This document shows, in pieces, positions 1 through 8,874 of a stretch of DNA of 64,000 bases. The first letter of the stretch is position 1. Each line of letters starts with the position of its first letter. The stretch comes from Mucilaginibacter sp. GTDB taxonomy: Bacteria > Bacteroidota > Bacteroidia > Sphingobacteriales > Sphingobacteriaceae. The stretch covers positions 124,001 to 188,000 of the forward strand of contig JAQBOM010000009.1 in NCBI GenBank assembly GCA_028288025.1. The letters run 5' to 3'. The notes beneath the pieces were generated by a model. It was not told where the DNA came from and searched no databases. It was given only the letters and a program-made list of their open reading frames with translations. The position numbers were made by a program, and so were the translations under genes.

Positions 1-20
1 TGTAATGAGGTGAAAGCCCT

Positions 21-45
21 AATGACTAATGACCAAATGACTAAC
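21..45. repeat. AATGACTAATGACC word repeat before first gene
   Basis: Three imperfect copies of the word AATGACTAA/AATGACC lie directly before the start codon at 48. The same word occurs before the start codons near 1878 and, on the other strand, 23001. The 20 bases before it probably belong to the spacer after an upstream gene outside the window. Confidence 0.6.
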
Positions 46-47
46 CC

Positions 48-626
48 ATGCTCGAACAAATAAGACAACGACATCCACTAGCTTACGACGCTATAAAAAC
101 CGCCACCGAACGTAGCGGCTTTACCATGGCATCGGAGGTGCTTACCTGTTCGTTGTTAAAAACGCTGGCGGCTTCAAAACCGGGAGGGAAATTTTTGGAA
201 ATGGGCACCGGCACCGGGTTGTCGACCACCTGGATATTGGATGGCATGGATGACGATTCAACATTGGTTTCGATTGACAACGATGAGACGCTTTTAAACA
301 TCGCCAAAGAAAACCTGGGCATTGATAAGCGCCTGAAGCTGATTTGTACCGATGGCGGCGAATGGATAAAAAAGAATGCTGGCAAAAAGTTCAGCTTTAT
401 TTTCGCCGATACATGGCCCGGGAAATATTCGCTGCTGGACGAGATGCTGGATATGGTAGAAAAAGGAGGCATTTATTTTATCGACGACATGCTGCCGCAG
501 CAAAACTGGCCCGAAGGTCATGTGGACAAAGTGGAGCAGCTGTTGGCTGACCTGGATAACCGGGATGATATTATTTTAACAAAAATGGGCTGGGCAACCG
601 GCATAGTAATTATAACAAAAAAGTAA
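48..626 (+). CDS. Class I SAM-dependent O-methyltransferase family protein
   Basis: The 192-residue product has the Rossmann SAM-binding motif I LEMGTGTGLST near residues 50-60, an acidic residue ending strand 2 (VSIDNDE) and a DTWPGK segment where O-methyltransferase family 3 proteins carry a metal or substrate aspartate. The size fits small catechol/caffeoyl-CoA-type O-methyltransferases, but the substrate cannot be read from sequence. It is cytosolic, with no signal peptide. It sits 54 bp upstream of ilvC in the branched-chain cluster without an obvious biochemical link, so it may simply be an inserted passenger. The ATG at 48 follows a repeat that itself supplies several ATG triplets. Confidence 0.8.
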   Translation: MLEQIRQRHPLAYDAIKTATERSGFTMASEVLTCSLLKTLAASKPGGKFLEMGTGTGLSTTWILDGMDDDSTLVSIDNDETLLNIAKENLGIDKRLKLICTDGGEWIKKNAGKKFSFIFADTWPGKYSLLDEMLDMVEKGGIYFIDDMLPQQNWPEGHVDKVEQLLADLDNRDDIILTKMGWATGIVIITKK

Positions 627-630
627 AACA

Positions 631-666
631 ATCATCGGTGAAATCAATATAAAATCGGTGTAATCT
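631..666. repeat. AATCGGTGtAATC word repeat in ilvC leader
   Basis: Two units of the form ATCGGTG(A/T)AATC lie at 633-646 and 653-666, 14 bp before the ilvC start. The same word is repeated three times before leuD (5430-5488) and, on the opposite strand, five times inside the parC tail. Confidence 0.6.
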
Positions 667-680
667 TAAAACAAAAACTA

Positions 681-1739
681 ATGGCAAAATTAAATTTCGG
701 CGGAAGCGAAGAAAACGTAGTAACCCGCGAGGAGTTCCCTTTATCAAAAGCACAGGACGTATTAAAAGACGAAATCGTAGCTGTAATTGGTTACGGCGTA
801 CAAGGTCCGGGCCAGGCGCTCAATCAAAAAGACAATGGCATTAACGTAATTGTTGGCCAGCGTAAAGGCACAAAAACATGGGATAAAGCAGTGAACGACG
901 GCTTTGTACCCGGCGAAACCCTTTTTGAAATTGAAGAAGCCCTTGAAAAAGGAACGATCATTTGCTACCTGCTGAGCGACGCCGCCCAGATTGAGTTATG
1001 GCCGACGGTTAAAAAACATTTAACAAAAGGCAAGGCCTTATATTTTTCGCACGGCTTTGGTATCACGTTCAAAGAGCAAACCGGTATTATTCCGCCTCCT
1101 GATGTGGATGTATTCCTTGTAGCGCCTAAGGGCTCCGGTACTTCATTGCGCCGCATGTTCTTGCAGGGTCGTGGATTAAACTCCAGCTATGCTATTTTCC
1201 AGGATGCAACCGGCAGGGCAAAAGAAAGGGTTATCGCCCTTGGCATTGCAGTAGGCAGCGGTTATTTGTTTGAAACCGATTTCAAAAAAGAAGTTTACAG
1301 CGACCTTACCGGCGAACGCGGTACTTTAATGGGTTGTATACAGGGTGTTTTCGCTGCACAATACGAGGTGCTGCGTAAAAATGGGCATTCGCCATCGGAA
1401 GCATTTAACGAAACAGTTGAAGAGTTAACCCAATCATTAATGCCGCTTGTAGCTGAAAATGGTATGGACTGGATGTACGCCAATTGCTCAACAACCGCTC
1501 AGCGCGGCGCATTGGACTGGTGGAAAAAATTCCGCGATGCAACCAAACCTGTTTTTGAAGAATTATATAACAGCGTGGCAACTGGTGTAGAATCGCAAAA
1601 ATCGATCGATTCAAACAGCAAGCCCGATTATCGCGAAAAGCTGAATATTGAATTAAAAGAACTGCGCGACAGCGAAATGTGGCAAGCCGGAAAAACTGTA
1701 AGAAGTTTAAGGCCGGAAAACCAGGCGGTTGAAGCGTAA
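681..1739 (+). CDS. ilvC: Ketol-acid reductoisomerase
   Basis: IlvC catalyses the Mg- and NAD(P)H-dependent isomerisation and reduction of acetolactate and acetohydroxybutyrate, the shared second step of valine and isoleucine synthesis. The 352-residue product has the dinucleotide motif GYGVQGPGQA near residue 38, a cofactor loop QRKGTKTWDKA, the conserved SHGFGITF segment and the metal-site region DLTGERGTLMG. Length and the PGQA variant in place of the common HAQA match what I recall of Bacteroidota enzymes. It stands upstream of leuA with one methyltransferase between, and a REP-like palindrome begins 11 bp after its stop codon. The ilvBN/ilvD genes are probably upstream, outside the window. 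Confidence 0.96.
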   Translation: MAKLNFGGSEENVVTREEFPLSKAQDVLKDEIVAVIGYGVQGPGQALNQKDNGINVIVGQRKGTKTWDKAVNDGFVPGETLFEIEEALEKGTIICYLLSDAAQIELWPTVKKHLTKGKALYFSHGFGITFKEQTGIIPPPDVDVFLVAPKGSGTSLRRMFLQGRGLNSSYAIFQDATGRAKERVIALGIAVGSGYLFETDFKKEVYSDLTGERGTLMGCIQGVFAAQYEVLRKNGHSPSEAFNETVEELTQSLMPLVAENGMDWMYANCSTTAQRGALDWWKKFRDATKPVFEELYNSVATGVESQKSIDSNSKPDYREKLNIELKELRDSEMWQAGKTVRSLRPENQAVEA

Positions 1740-1750
1740 AAAATAAGAAT

Positions 1751-1835
1751 TGTCATTGCGAGCGATAGCGCGGCAATCGCGAACTATAATGGTCGAAATG
1801 CACAGTTCGCGGTTGCTTCGTACCTCGCAATGACA
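1751..1835. repeat. REPIN-like inverted pair (TGTCATTGCGAG family)
   Basis: TGTCATTGCG at 1751-1760 faces CGCAATGACA at 1826-1835. The left arm continues as GCGATAGCGCGGCAATCGCG (form A), while the right arm read on the other strand continues as GGTACGAAGCAACCGCG (form B). The inner arms GCGAAC/GTTCGC extend the hairpin. The element starts 11 bp after the ilvC stop. Related pairs lie at 35891-36057 and 54502-54595. Confidence 0.85.
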
Positions 1836-1850
1836 AGTTGAGGTTAGTGC

Positions 1851-1874
1851 ACAAATGACAAATGACTAATGACC
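1851..1874. repeat. AATGACTAATGACC word repeat overlapping a start region
   Basis: Copies of (A)AATGAC(T/A)AATGACC run into the downstream methyltransferase gene, so the ATG at 1869 lies inside the repeat. The next in-frame ATG, at 1878, is outside it. Confidence 0.6.
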
Positions 1875-1877
1875 AAA

Positions 1878-2633
1878 ATGAAATGGAACGCAGAATTATA
1901 TGACGACAAACACGCTTTCGTATTTCAATACGGCGAAAGCGTGCTGGAGTTATTGGATATAAAACCCGGCGAGCGGATACTCGACCTGGGTTGCGGTACA
2001 GGACATTTGACGAATGAAATAAAAAATCATGGAGCGGATGTGGTTGGTATAGATGGCTCTGCGGAAATGGTCGGGCGCGCCGCCAAATCGTATCCCGGCA
2101 TTGATTTTTTAGTGAATGATGCTACGGACTTTGGCTTTGATGAACCGTTTGATGCCATATTCTCCAACGCGACGCTGCATTGGATACACGAGCCAGATAA
2201 GGCTATTAAATGTGTTTACAATAGCCTGAAACCGGGCGGCAGGTTTGTTGCCGAGATGGGTGGAAAAGGAAACATGCAGCAAATGATTGCCGCAACACAA
2301 CAGGTATTGGAAAAATACGGGCATAGCGCACTGGCGAAAAAGCAAGCCTGGTATTTTCCATCGCTGGCTGAATATACCGGCAAGCTGGAAAAGGCAGGTT
2401 TCAGGGTAACATTTGCCGCTCATTTTGACCGGCCAACCCTATTGCAGGATGGCCGGGCCGGCGTAGAAAAATGGCTCAACATGTTTGGCGCCATATTTTT
2501 TGAAGGAATTGAAGAAATAGAAATGCAACAGATACTGGCAGAAATAACCGACATACTTGAACCCGATTATAATGATAACGGCGAATGGTATGCTGATTAT
2601 GTTAGGCTGAGGTTTGTAGCAGTTAAAGAATAG
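1878..2633 (+). CDS. SAM-dependent methyltransferase, trans-aconitate methyltransferase-like
   Basis: The 251-residue product has a complete class I methyltransferase core: motif I LDLGCGTGHLT near residues 35-45, VVGIDGS (motif II), DAIFSNATLHW (motif IV) and LKPGGRFVAEMGG (motif VI). The FSNATLHWI segment and the C-terminal helical part resemble Tam-type trans-aconitate 2-methyltransferases, although the substrate is inferred. I prefer the ATG at 1878 because the in-frame ATG at 1869 is part of a repeat also found before unrelated genes. The TAG stop codon is also the first three bases of the next repeat array (2631-2767). A role in branched-chain synthesis is not evident. Confidence 0.82.
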   Translation: MKWNAELYDDKHAFVFQYGESVLELLDIKPGERILDLGCGTGHLTNEIKNHGADVVGIDGSAEMVGRAAKSYPGIDFLVNDATDFGFDEPFDAIFSNATLHWIHEPDKAIKCVYNSLKPGGRFVAEMGGKGNMQQMIAATQQVLEKYGHSALAKKQAWYFPSLAEYTGKLEKAGFRVTFAAHFDRPTLLQDGRAGVEKWLNMFGAIFFEGIEEIEMQQILAEITDILEPDYNDNGEWYADYVRLRFVAVKE

Positions 2634-2767
2634 TATCAAGTAGTTAGTATCAAGTAGCAAGATTTGAAACACTGTTCTATACTTGATACCAGCGACTTGA
2701 AAGAATAGTATATAGTAGCAAAGACTCTAAAACTACTTGATACTTGCTACTAGCGACTTGATACTAA
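2631..2767. repeat. AGTATCAAGTAG word-repeat cruciform
   Basis: Three copies of (T)AGTATCAAGTAG on the left are mirrored by copies of CTACTTGATACT on the right, so the spacer between the methyltransferase and leuA can fold into alternative hairpins. The first TAG is the stop codon of the upstream gene. The same word forms a second array at 39217-39384. Confidence 0.8.
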
Positions 2768-2791
2768 TAACGAATATTAAAAGGCAAAACT

Positions 2792-3967
2792 ATGATACAC
2801 GATCCAAACCGCGTTTATGTTTTTGATACCACGCTTCGCGATGGCGAGCAGGTACCGGGGTGCCAGTTAACTACTCCCGAAAAAATAGAGATCGCCAGGG
2901 AACTGGAGGCATTGGGCGTAGATATTATCGAGGCGGGTTTCCCGGTGTCGAGCCCGGGTGATTTTCAGAGTGTAGTTGAGATATCCAAATCGGTTTCAAA
3001 GCCGACAGTTTGTGCCTTAACCCGCGCAACCAAGGGGGATATTGACGTAGCTGTTGAGTCATTGCATTATGCCAAACGGCCGCGCATCCATACCGGTATT
3101 GGGTCATCGGATATGCATATCAAACATAAATTTAACAGCACCCGCGAAAAAATATTGGAGCGGGCCGTTGATGCTGTGAAATATGCCAAACGTTTTGTGG
3201 AGGATATCGAGTTTTACGCGGAGGATGCCGGCCGGGCAGATATTCATTACCTTGCTCAAATGATCGAGGCGGTAATAGCTGCCGGTGCAACCGTCGTCAA
3301 TATACCTGATACCAATGGCTATTGCCTGCCAAACCAATATGGCGAAAAAATTAAATTCCTGAAAGAGAATGTACAAAACATCGACAAAGCAATAATATCC
3401 GTTCACTGCCATAACGATCTGGGTCTGGCAACAGCTAACTCAATAGCCGGCCTCGAAAACGGCGCCCGCCAGATAGAGGGCACCATAAACGGCATTGGCG
3501 AACGTGCGGGCAATACCTCAATTGAGGAAGTGGTGATGATCTTAAAAACCCACCAGAAACTGGGCTTGCATACCAACATCAACACCCGTAACTTTTATGA
3601 ATTGAGCCACATGGTGAGCACGCAAATGCGTATGCCTGTACAGCCCAATAAGGCAATTGTGGGCAGCAACGCCTTTGCGCACAGCTCGGGCATACACCAG
3701 GATGGCTTTTTAAAGAACCGCGAAAATTACGAGATCATTAAACCGGAAGATGTAGGTTTTCCGAGCGCGTCAATCGTCCTTACCGCGCGCAGCGGCAGGC
3801 ATGCCTTAAGTTTTCATTTGGAGCGTCTTGGCCATCATTTAGACCGCGCCGAGCTGGATGAAACCTATAAAAGCTTTTTAACTTTAGCAGATAATAAATT
3901 AAATATAAACGACGACGACCTGTTAACACTGGTTTACGGTCAGTCGTTTTCAAAAGTGAGTAAATAA
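2792..3967 (+). CDS. leuA: 2-isopropylmalate synthase, short form
   Basis: LeuA condenses acetyl-CoA with 2-oxoisovalerate, the first committed step of leucine synthesis. The 391-residue protein contains the TIM-barrel HMGL-like domain with DTTLRDGEQ near residue 13, the metal-binding SVHCHNDLG (HxH) and NGIGERAGN, and the subdomain motif [12 protein letters not shown]. It ends about 110-130 residues before the end of full-length LeuA and so lacks the C-terminal LeuA dimer/allosteric domain. The [10 protein letters not shown] and [12 protein letters not shown] signatures are of the LeuA type and differ from those of the paralogue at 6226. leuC follows after 15 bp, suggesting co-transcription. 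Confidence 0.93.
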   Translation: MIHDPNRVYVFDTTLRDGEQVPGCQLTTPEKIEIARELEALGVDIIEAGFPVSSPGDFQSVVEISKSVSKPTVCALTRATKGDIDVAVESLHYAKRPRIHTGIGSSDMHIKHKFNSTREKILERAVDAVKYAKRFVEDIEFYAEDAGRADIHYLAQMIEAVIAAGATVVNIPDTNGYCLPNQYGEKIKFLKENVQNIDKAIISVHCHNDLGLATANSIAGLENGARQIEGTINGIGERAGNTSIEEVVMILKTHQKLGLHTNINTRNFYELSHMVSTQMRMPVQPNKAIVGSNAFAHSSGIHQDGFLKNRENYEIIKPEDVGFPSASIVLTARSGRHALSFHLERLGHHLDRAELDETYKSFLTLADNKLNINDDDLLTLVYGQSFSKVSK

Positions 3968-3982
3968 ATAAGACTTATAAAA

Positions 3983-5389
3983 ATGAGCAAGACATTATTT
4001 GATAAGGTGTGGGATACGCACGTGGTGCGACAGATCGAAGGTGGGCCCGATGTGCTTTTTATTGATCGACATTTGATCCACGAAGTAACAAGCCCGGTGG
4101 CCTTTTTGGGGCTGAAGAGCAGGGGTATCAGGGTATTATACCCTGAGCGTACATTTGCTACCGCAGATCATAACACGCCGACTATAAACCAGCATTTGCC
4201 TGTTGCCGATCCGCTTTCGGCTAACCAGTTAAACGCGCTGGAATCGAATTCAAAAGAATATGGTATCAGCTACTGGGGATTAGGGCACCAAAAAAATGGT
4301 ATCGTGCACGTTGTTGGTCCTGAGTACGGAATTACACAGCCAGGCGCGACTATCGTTTGCGGCGACTCGCATACCTCAACCCATGGTGCTTTTGGGGCCA
4401 TAGCATTTGGCATTGGCACATCCGAAGTAGAGATGGTTTTGGCCACACAATGCATCATGCAGCCAAAACCTAAAAAAATGCGCATCAACGTTAACGGGAA
4501 ATTAGGCATTGGCGTTACGCCCAAAGACGTTGCTCTCTTCATCATATCAAAGCTTACAACTTCCGGCGCTACCGGGTATTTTGTTGAATATGCAGGCGAC
4601 GTTTTCGAAAACATGAGCATGGAAGGCCGGATGACGGTTTGTAATTTAAGTATTGAAATGGGCGCCCGCGGCGGAATGATCGCCCCGGATGAAACCACGA
4701 TCAACTATGTAAAAGGCAGGGAGTTTACTCCTAAAGGCGAAGCCTGGGACAGGGCGCTGGCTTATTATCGCACATTGAAAACAGATCCTGATGCTGTTTT
4801 TGATAAAGAATTAACATTTGATGGTTCGTCAATTGAACCAATGATCACCTTCGGGACCAACCCGGGGATGGGAATGGGAATTTCTCATGATATTCCGGAT
4901 GCCGCTCATGTTGAGGGAGGTGCCGCAACGTACGAGAAATCATTAAAATATATGGGTTTCTCCGAGGGCGAGCACATGCTCGGCAAAAAGGTAGACTTCG
5001 TTTTTGTGGGCAGCTGCACAAACGGCCGTATTGAAGATTTCAGGGCGTTTACATCCCTTGTAAAAGGCAAGCATAAAGCCGACGATGTTACAGTTTGGCT
5101 GGTTCCGGGCTCTCACATTGTTGAGTCCCAGATCAAGGAAGAAGGCCTGCTGGATATTTTGACCGATGCCGGTTTTACATTACGCCAGCCGGGTTGTTCT
5201 GCCTGTTTAGCGATGAATGATGATAAGATCCCCGCCGGCAAATATGCTGTAAGTACTTCGAACAGGAACTTTGAAGGCAGGCAGGGCCCCGGCGCAAGAA
5301 CCATGCTGGCTAGCCCGCTGGTTGCCGCCGCCGCTGCAATTACCGGTGTGGTTACCGATCCCAGGACGTTAATTGAAGAACTTGTTTAG
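3983..5389 (+). CDS. leuC: 3-isopropylmalate dehydratase large subunit
   Basis: LeuC carries the [4Fe-4S] cluster of isopropylmalate isomerase and, with LeuD, interconverts 2- and 3-isopropylmalate. The 468 residues match the bacterial family length. [15 protein letters not shown] and the cluster-ligand segments [10 protein letters not shown] and [10 protein letters not shown] are intact. The same LeuCD pair is known to act on citramalate in citramalate-pathway organisms, which fits the neighbouring cimA. The gene lies 15 bp after leuA; leuD follows after a 111-bp repeat-bearing spacer. Confidence 0.97.
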   Translation: MSKTLFDKVWDTHVVRQIEGGPDVLFIDRHLIHEVTSPVAFLGLKSRGIRVLYPERTFATADHNTPTINQHLPVADPLSANQLNALESNSKEYGISYWGLGHQKNGIVHVVGPEYGITQPGATIVCGDSHTSTHGAFGAIAFGIGTSEVEMVLATQCIMQPKPKKMRINVNGKLGIGVTPKDVALFIISKLTTSGATGYFVEYAGDVFENMSMEGRMTVCNLSIEMGARGGMIAPDETTINYVKGREFTPKGEAWDRALAYYRTLKTDPDAVFDKELTFDGSSIEPMITFGTNPGMGMGISHDIPDAAHVEGGAATYEKSLKYMGFSEGEHMLGKKVDFVFVGSCTNGRIEDFRAFTSLVKGKHKADDVTVWLVPGSHIVESQIKEEGLLDILTDAGFTLRQPGCSACLAMNDDKIPAGKYAVSTSNRNFEGRQGPGARTMLASPLVAAAAAITGVVTDPRTLIEELV

Positions 5390-5429
5390 GGTAGAGGTTA
5401 GAGACCGGAGATCAGAGATTAGGAAGGCA

Positions 5430-5488
5430 ATCATCGGTGTAATCAAAAACCAATCGGTGAAATCAAAAAATAACAATCGGTGTAATCA
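5430..5488. repeat. AATCGGTG(t/a)AATCA tandem word repeat before leuD
   Basis: Three units, at 5430-5445, 5452-5465 and 5475-5488, are spaced about 22 bp apart and end 12 bp before the leuD start codon. Upstream, 5391-5425 holds a different purine-rich repetitive word (GAGATCAGAGATTAGG-like). Confidence 0.7.
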
Positions 5489-5500
5489 AAAAATAATACA

Positions 5501-6097
5501 ATGGCTTACGATAAATTTAATATGTTAAGAAGCACCGCGGTGCCGCTCCCGATAGAGAACGTTGATACCGACCAGCTAATTCCTGCCCGCTTTTTAAAAG
5601 CGACGGAACGTGTCGGGTTTGGCGATAACCTTTTCCGCGACTGGCGGTATAATGCTGACAATACCCCCAAAAAGGACTTTGTATTGAACAATCCGATATA
5701 TTCCGGTAAGATATTAGTAGGCGGCAAAAACTTTGGCTCCGGCTCATCAAGGGAGCATGCCGCCTGGGCTGTTTATGATTATGGCTTCAGATGCGTAGTA
5801 TCCAGCTTCTTTGCGGATATCTTCAGAAACAACTGCTTAAATATTGGCGTACTGCCGGTACAGGTTAGCGCGGAATTTGCGGAAAGGATATTTGCTGCCA
5901 TTCACGCCGATCCTAAAACGGAACTCGAAGTGAATTTGCCAAACCAAACGATCACGATCTTATCGACCGGGGAAAAAGAAACCTTCGAGATCAGCCCGTA
6001 TAAAAAAGACAATATGATAAATGGCTTCGATGATATCGATTATCTGCAAAGCATTAAAACCGAGATAGAGGAGTTTGCTGAGAATTTGCCTATTTAA
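5501..6097 (+). CDS. leuD: 3-isopropylmalate dehydratase small subunit
   Basis: LeuD is the swivelling small subunit that completes the LeuC active site. The 198-residue product has [15 protein letters not shown] near the N terminus and the [13 protein letters not shown] motif, both diagnostic for the aconitase C-terminal-like domain. The length is normal. It lies between leuC and cimA, so the order leuC-leuD-cimA-leuB keeps all enzymes shared by the leucine and citramalate routes together. Confidence 0.96.
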   Translation: MAYDKFNMLRSTAVPLPIENVDTDQLIPARFLKATERVGFGDNLFRDWRYNADNTPKKDFVLNNPIYSGKILVGGKNFGSGSSREHAAWAVYDYGFRCVVSSFFADIFRNNCLNIGVLPVQVSAEFAERIFAAIHADPKTELEVNLPNQTITILSTGEKETFEISPYKKDNMINGFDDIDYLQSIKTEIEEFAENLPI

Positions 6098-6101
6098 GAA
6101 G

Positions 6102-6189
6102 TAGAACCAAGAGTCAAGAACTAAGACAAAAAGTATAAAACTTTAATCGAATATTTTAATCTTGATTCTTGACTCGGGTTCTTGACTCT
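6102..6189. repeat. AGAGTCAAGAACT word-repeat hairpin
   Basis: The left arm at 6102-6126 (AACCAAGAGTCAAGAACTAA) is mirrored by TTGATTCTTGACTCGGGTTC and following bases at 6161-6189. A TTG inside the right arm would extend cimA to 6169 in frame, but that extension is made of repeat sequence. A related weak array (AAGAACCAAGAC) lies after the cimA stop, at 7744-7785. Confidence 0.7.
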
Positions 6190-6225
6190 AACTTATACAA
6201 GCCAAAACCAAGCCTAACACAGGAC

Positions 6226-7743
6226 ATGGAAAGAAGAAAAATAGAAATAATGGACACTACGCTTCGCGATGGAGAGCAAACATCGGGCGTGTCTTTTTCC
6301 ATTTCAGAAAAGCTAACCATCACCCAATTATTATTGGAGGAGCTGAATGTCGACAGGGTTGAAATTGCTTCTGCGCGCGTATCTGAAGGCGAGTTCCAGG
6401 CGGTTAAAAGCATTTTAACCTGGGCAGAAGAAAATGGGTATGCCGACCGCATTGAGGTACTGTCATTTGTAGATGACGGCGTTTCAATCGACTGGATGGT
6501 AAACTCGGGCGTAAAAGTTCAAAACCTCTTGACAAAGGGCTCACTGAACCATTTAACCCATCAGCTTAAGCGGACGCCCGAACAACATTTTTGCGAAATA
6601 AAACGCGTAATTGAACTGGCCCAAAGTAAAAATATTTCAACCAATGTTTACCTGGAGGACTGGAGCAATGGCATGCGCAATTCGCCCGGATATGTTCACC
6701 AGTTATTGGATTTTCTTTCTACACAACCGGTAAAAAGAATACTATTACCTGATACGCTGGGAATTCTAACGCCAGGGGAGACCTTTAAATATATAACGAA
6801 TATCAAATCCAGATATCCGGCTATGCATTTTGATTTTCATGCACATAATGATTACGACCTTGGCACAGCTAATGTTCTGGAAGCTGTAAAGGCGGGGGCA
6901 AACGGCCTGCATTTAACCGTTAACGGCATGGGCGAAAGGGCCGGCAATGCGGCCATGGCCAGCGCCGTTGCCGTTATCCATGATTTTGCGCCGGATGTGG
7001 AAATAGGAATTAAAGAATCGTCCATTTATTCGGTAAGCAAGCTGGTTGAAACATTTTCCGGGATCAGGATCCCGTCAAATAAACCAATCGTTGGCGACAA
7101 TGTGTTTACGCAAACAGCCGGGATCCATGCTGACGGAGACAATAAAAATAATTTATATTTTAACGACCTGCTTCCCGAGCGGTTTGGCAGAAAGCGCGAA
7201 TATGCTTTGGGAAAAACTTCCGGCAAAGCAAATATTGAAAAGAACCTGCAGGAATTGGGCTTAAAACTAAATGCTGCCGACCTGAAAAAAGTAACCCAGC
7301 GTGTTATTGAACTGGGCGATAAAAAGGAAACAGTAACCAAAGAAGACCTGCCTTATATTATTTCGGACGTCTTGGATAGCAGCCTGTACGAACAGAAGGT
7401 TATTGTAGAATCGTACGTATTGATGAATTCAATGGGCCTGCGGCCGTCGGCGACCATAGCTGTAAAGATAGACGGCGAAAAATTTGAAGAGAATGCCCAG
7501 GGCGATGGCCAGTTTGACGCTTTTATGAATGCGCTGACAATGGTTTACGCGAAGAAACAACGATGTTTACCAAAGTTGATCGATTACGCAGTAAGGATAG
7601 CCCCGGGCAGCAGCTCAGACGCTTTGTGCGAAACCATTATTACCTGGCAAACAGACAAAAAGAAATTTATAACCAGGGGATTGGATTCCGATCAAACCGT
7701 TTGCGCCATTAAGGCGACGCAGAAGATGCTGAACATAATATAA
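6226..7743 (+). CDS. cimA: (R)-citramalate synthase, Leptospira type (LeuA family)
   Basis: The likely product condenses pyruvate and acetyl-CoA to (R)-citramalate, opening a threonine-independent route to isoleucine. The 505 residues give a TIM barrel (DTTLRDGEQ at 10-18; HAHNDYDLG at 205-213; NGMGERAGN near 233) and a complete C-terminal LeuA dimer/regulatory domain. Compared from memory with Leptospira interrogans CimA, the residues described as forming the pyruvate pocket or active site are present: Leu79, Leu102, Tyr142, Glu144, Asp303 and Tyr311. RVEIASARVSEGEF and NVYLEDWSNGMRNSP are also nearly identical. ATG 6226 is preferred over an upstream TTG inside a repeat. The alternative is a second 2-isopropylmalate synthase. 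Confidence 0.85.
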   Translation: MERRKIEIMDTTLRDGEQTSGVSFSISEKLTITQLLLEELNVDRVEIASARVSEGEFQAVKSILTWAEENGYADRIEVLSFVDDGVSIDWMVNSGVKVQNLLTKGSLNHLTHQLKRTPEQHFCEIKRVIELAQSKNISTNVYLEDWSNGMRNSPGYVHQLLDFLSTQPVKRILLPDTLGILTPGETFKYITNIKSRYPAMHFDFHAHNDYDLGTANVLEAVKAGANGLHLTVNGMGERAGNAAMASAVAVIHDFAPDVEIGIKESSIYSVSKLVETFSGIRIPSNKPIVGDNVFTQTAGIHADGDNKNNLYFNDLLPERFGRKREYALGKTSGKANIEKNLQELGLKLNAADLKKVTQRVIELGDKKETVTKEDLPYIISDVLDSSLYEQKVIVESYVLMNSMGLRPSATIAVKIDGEKFEENAQGDGQFDAFMNALTMVYAKKQRCLPKLIDYAVRIAPGSSSDALCETIITWQTDKKKFITRGLDSDQTVCAIKATQKMLNII

Positions 7744-7798
7744 TAGAAGCAAGACTTTAAGAAACAAGAACCAAGACAGGAACACAACTATATCATAA

Positions 7799-8857
7799 AT
7801 GAAACTGAATATCGCACTTTTAGCAGGAGACGGAATTGGGCCCGAGGTTATTGACCAGGCCGTTAAAGTATCAAACGCAGTAGCAAAAAAATTTAATCAC
7901 GAAATTGCCTGGACGCCAGCCCTAACCGGCGCTTGCGCGATAGATGCGGTTGGCGAGCCTTACCCGGATTCAACACACGAAATATGTATGGCAGCCGATG
8001 CGGTTTTATTTGGCGCTATTGGTCACCCCCGTTTTGATAACGATCCAAAGGCCACCGTTCGCCCGGAGCAGGGGCTGCTGAAAATGCGCAAAAAACTGGG
8101 TTTGTTTGCCAACGTTCGTCCCACATTTACTTTCCCCTCCCTAATTGACAATTCGCCGCTAAAAAGAGAACGCATTGAAGGTACCGACCTGATCATCCTG
8201 CGCGAGTTAACCGGCGGTATTTATTTTGGCGAGAGAGGCAGAAAAGACGATGGAAATACCGCTTTCGACACCTGCACCTATACCCGGGCAGAAGTTCAGC
8301 GCCTGGCGAAATTGGGTTTTGAAATGGCAATGACGCGCAGCAAAAAATTATGCTGCGTAGATAAAGCAAATGTATTGGAAACGTCACGTTTGTGGCGCGA
8401 AACCGTTCAGGATATGGAAAAGGATTTTCCCGAGGTAACCGTAAGCTACGAGTTTGTGGATGCCGTTGCAATGCGCCTGGTCCAATGGCCAAACACGTAT
8501 GATGTTTTGATCACCGAAAACCTTTTCGGAGACATTTTAACGGATGAAGCTTCGGTAATTTCCGGTTCAATGGGATTGATGCCGTCTGCCTCCATAGGTG
8601 TCCATACTTCATTATTTGAACCCATTCATGGTTCTTACCCACAGGCAGCGGGTAAGGATATCGCTAACCCGCTGGCAACTGTATTGTCGGCCGCTATGAT
8701 GTTTGAGGATGCTTTCGGGCTAAAAGAAGAAGCAGAATTGATCAGATCAGTTGTAAATAAATCTCTGGCTGAAGGCATTGTAACAGAAGATCTGTCCGGG
8801 AAAAATAAAGCTTATAAAACAAGTGAGGTAGGAGATTGGCTGGCGAAGAATGTGTAG
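7799..8857 (+). CDS. leuB: 3-isopropylmalate dehydrogenase
   Basis: LeuB oxidatively decarboxylates 3-isopropylmalate with NAD+, and the same enzyme class converts 3-methylmalate to 2-oxobutyrate in the citramalate route. The 352-residue product has the GDGIGPEVI N terminus, substrate-binding LRELTGGIYFGERG, and the metal/active-site segments VDKANVLETSRLWR, DAVAMRLVQWP and ENLFGDILTDEAS. The C-terminal NAD site FEPIHGSYPQAAGKDIANP is complete. It is the last gene of the cluster. A REP-like sequence begins 17 bp after the stop codon. Confidence 0.97.
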   Translation: MKLNIALLAGDGIGPEVIDQAVKVSNAVAKKFNHEIAWTPALTGACAIDAVGEPYPDSTHEICMAADAVLFGAIGHPRFDNDPKATVRPEQGLLKMRKKLGLFANVRPTFTFPSLIDNSPLKRERIEGTDLIILRELTGGIYFGERGRKDDGNTAFDTCTYTRAEVQRLAKLGFEMAMTRSKKLCCVDKANVLETSRLWRETVQDMEKDFPEVTVSYEFVDAVAMRLVQWPNTYDVLITENLFGDILTDEASVISGSMGLMPSASIGVHTSLFEPIHGSYPQAAGKDIANPLATVLSAAMMFEDAFGLKEEAELIRSVVNKSLAEGIVTEDLSGKNKAYKTSEVGDWLAKNV

Positions 8858-8874
8858 AAAATCAAGCGCGGGGT

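Noticed and set aside
6169..6225. An N-terminal extension of cimA from TTG 6169.
   Set aside because: The 19 extra codons are repeat sequence (TTGACTCGGGTTCTTGACTC), and family similarity begins at [18 protein letters not shown].
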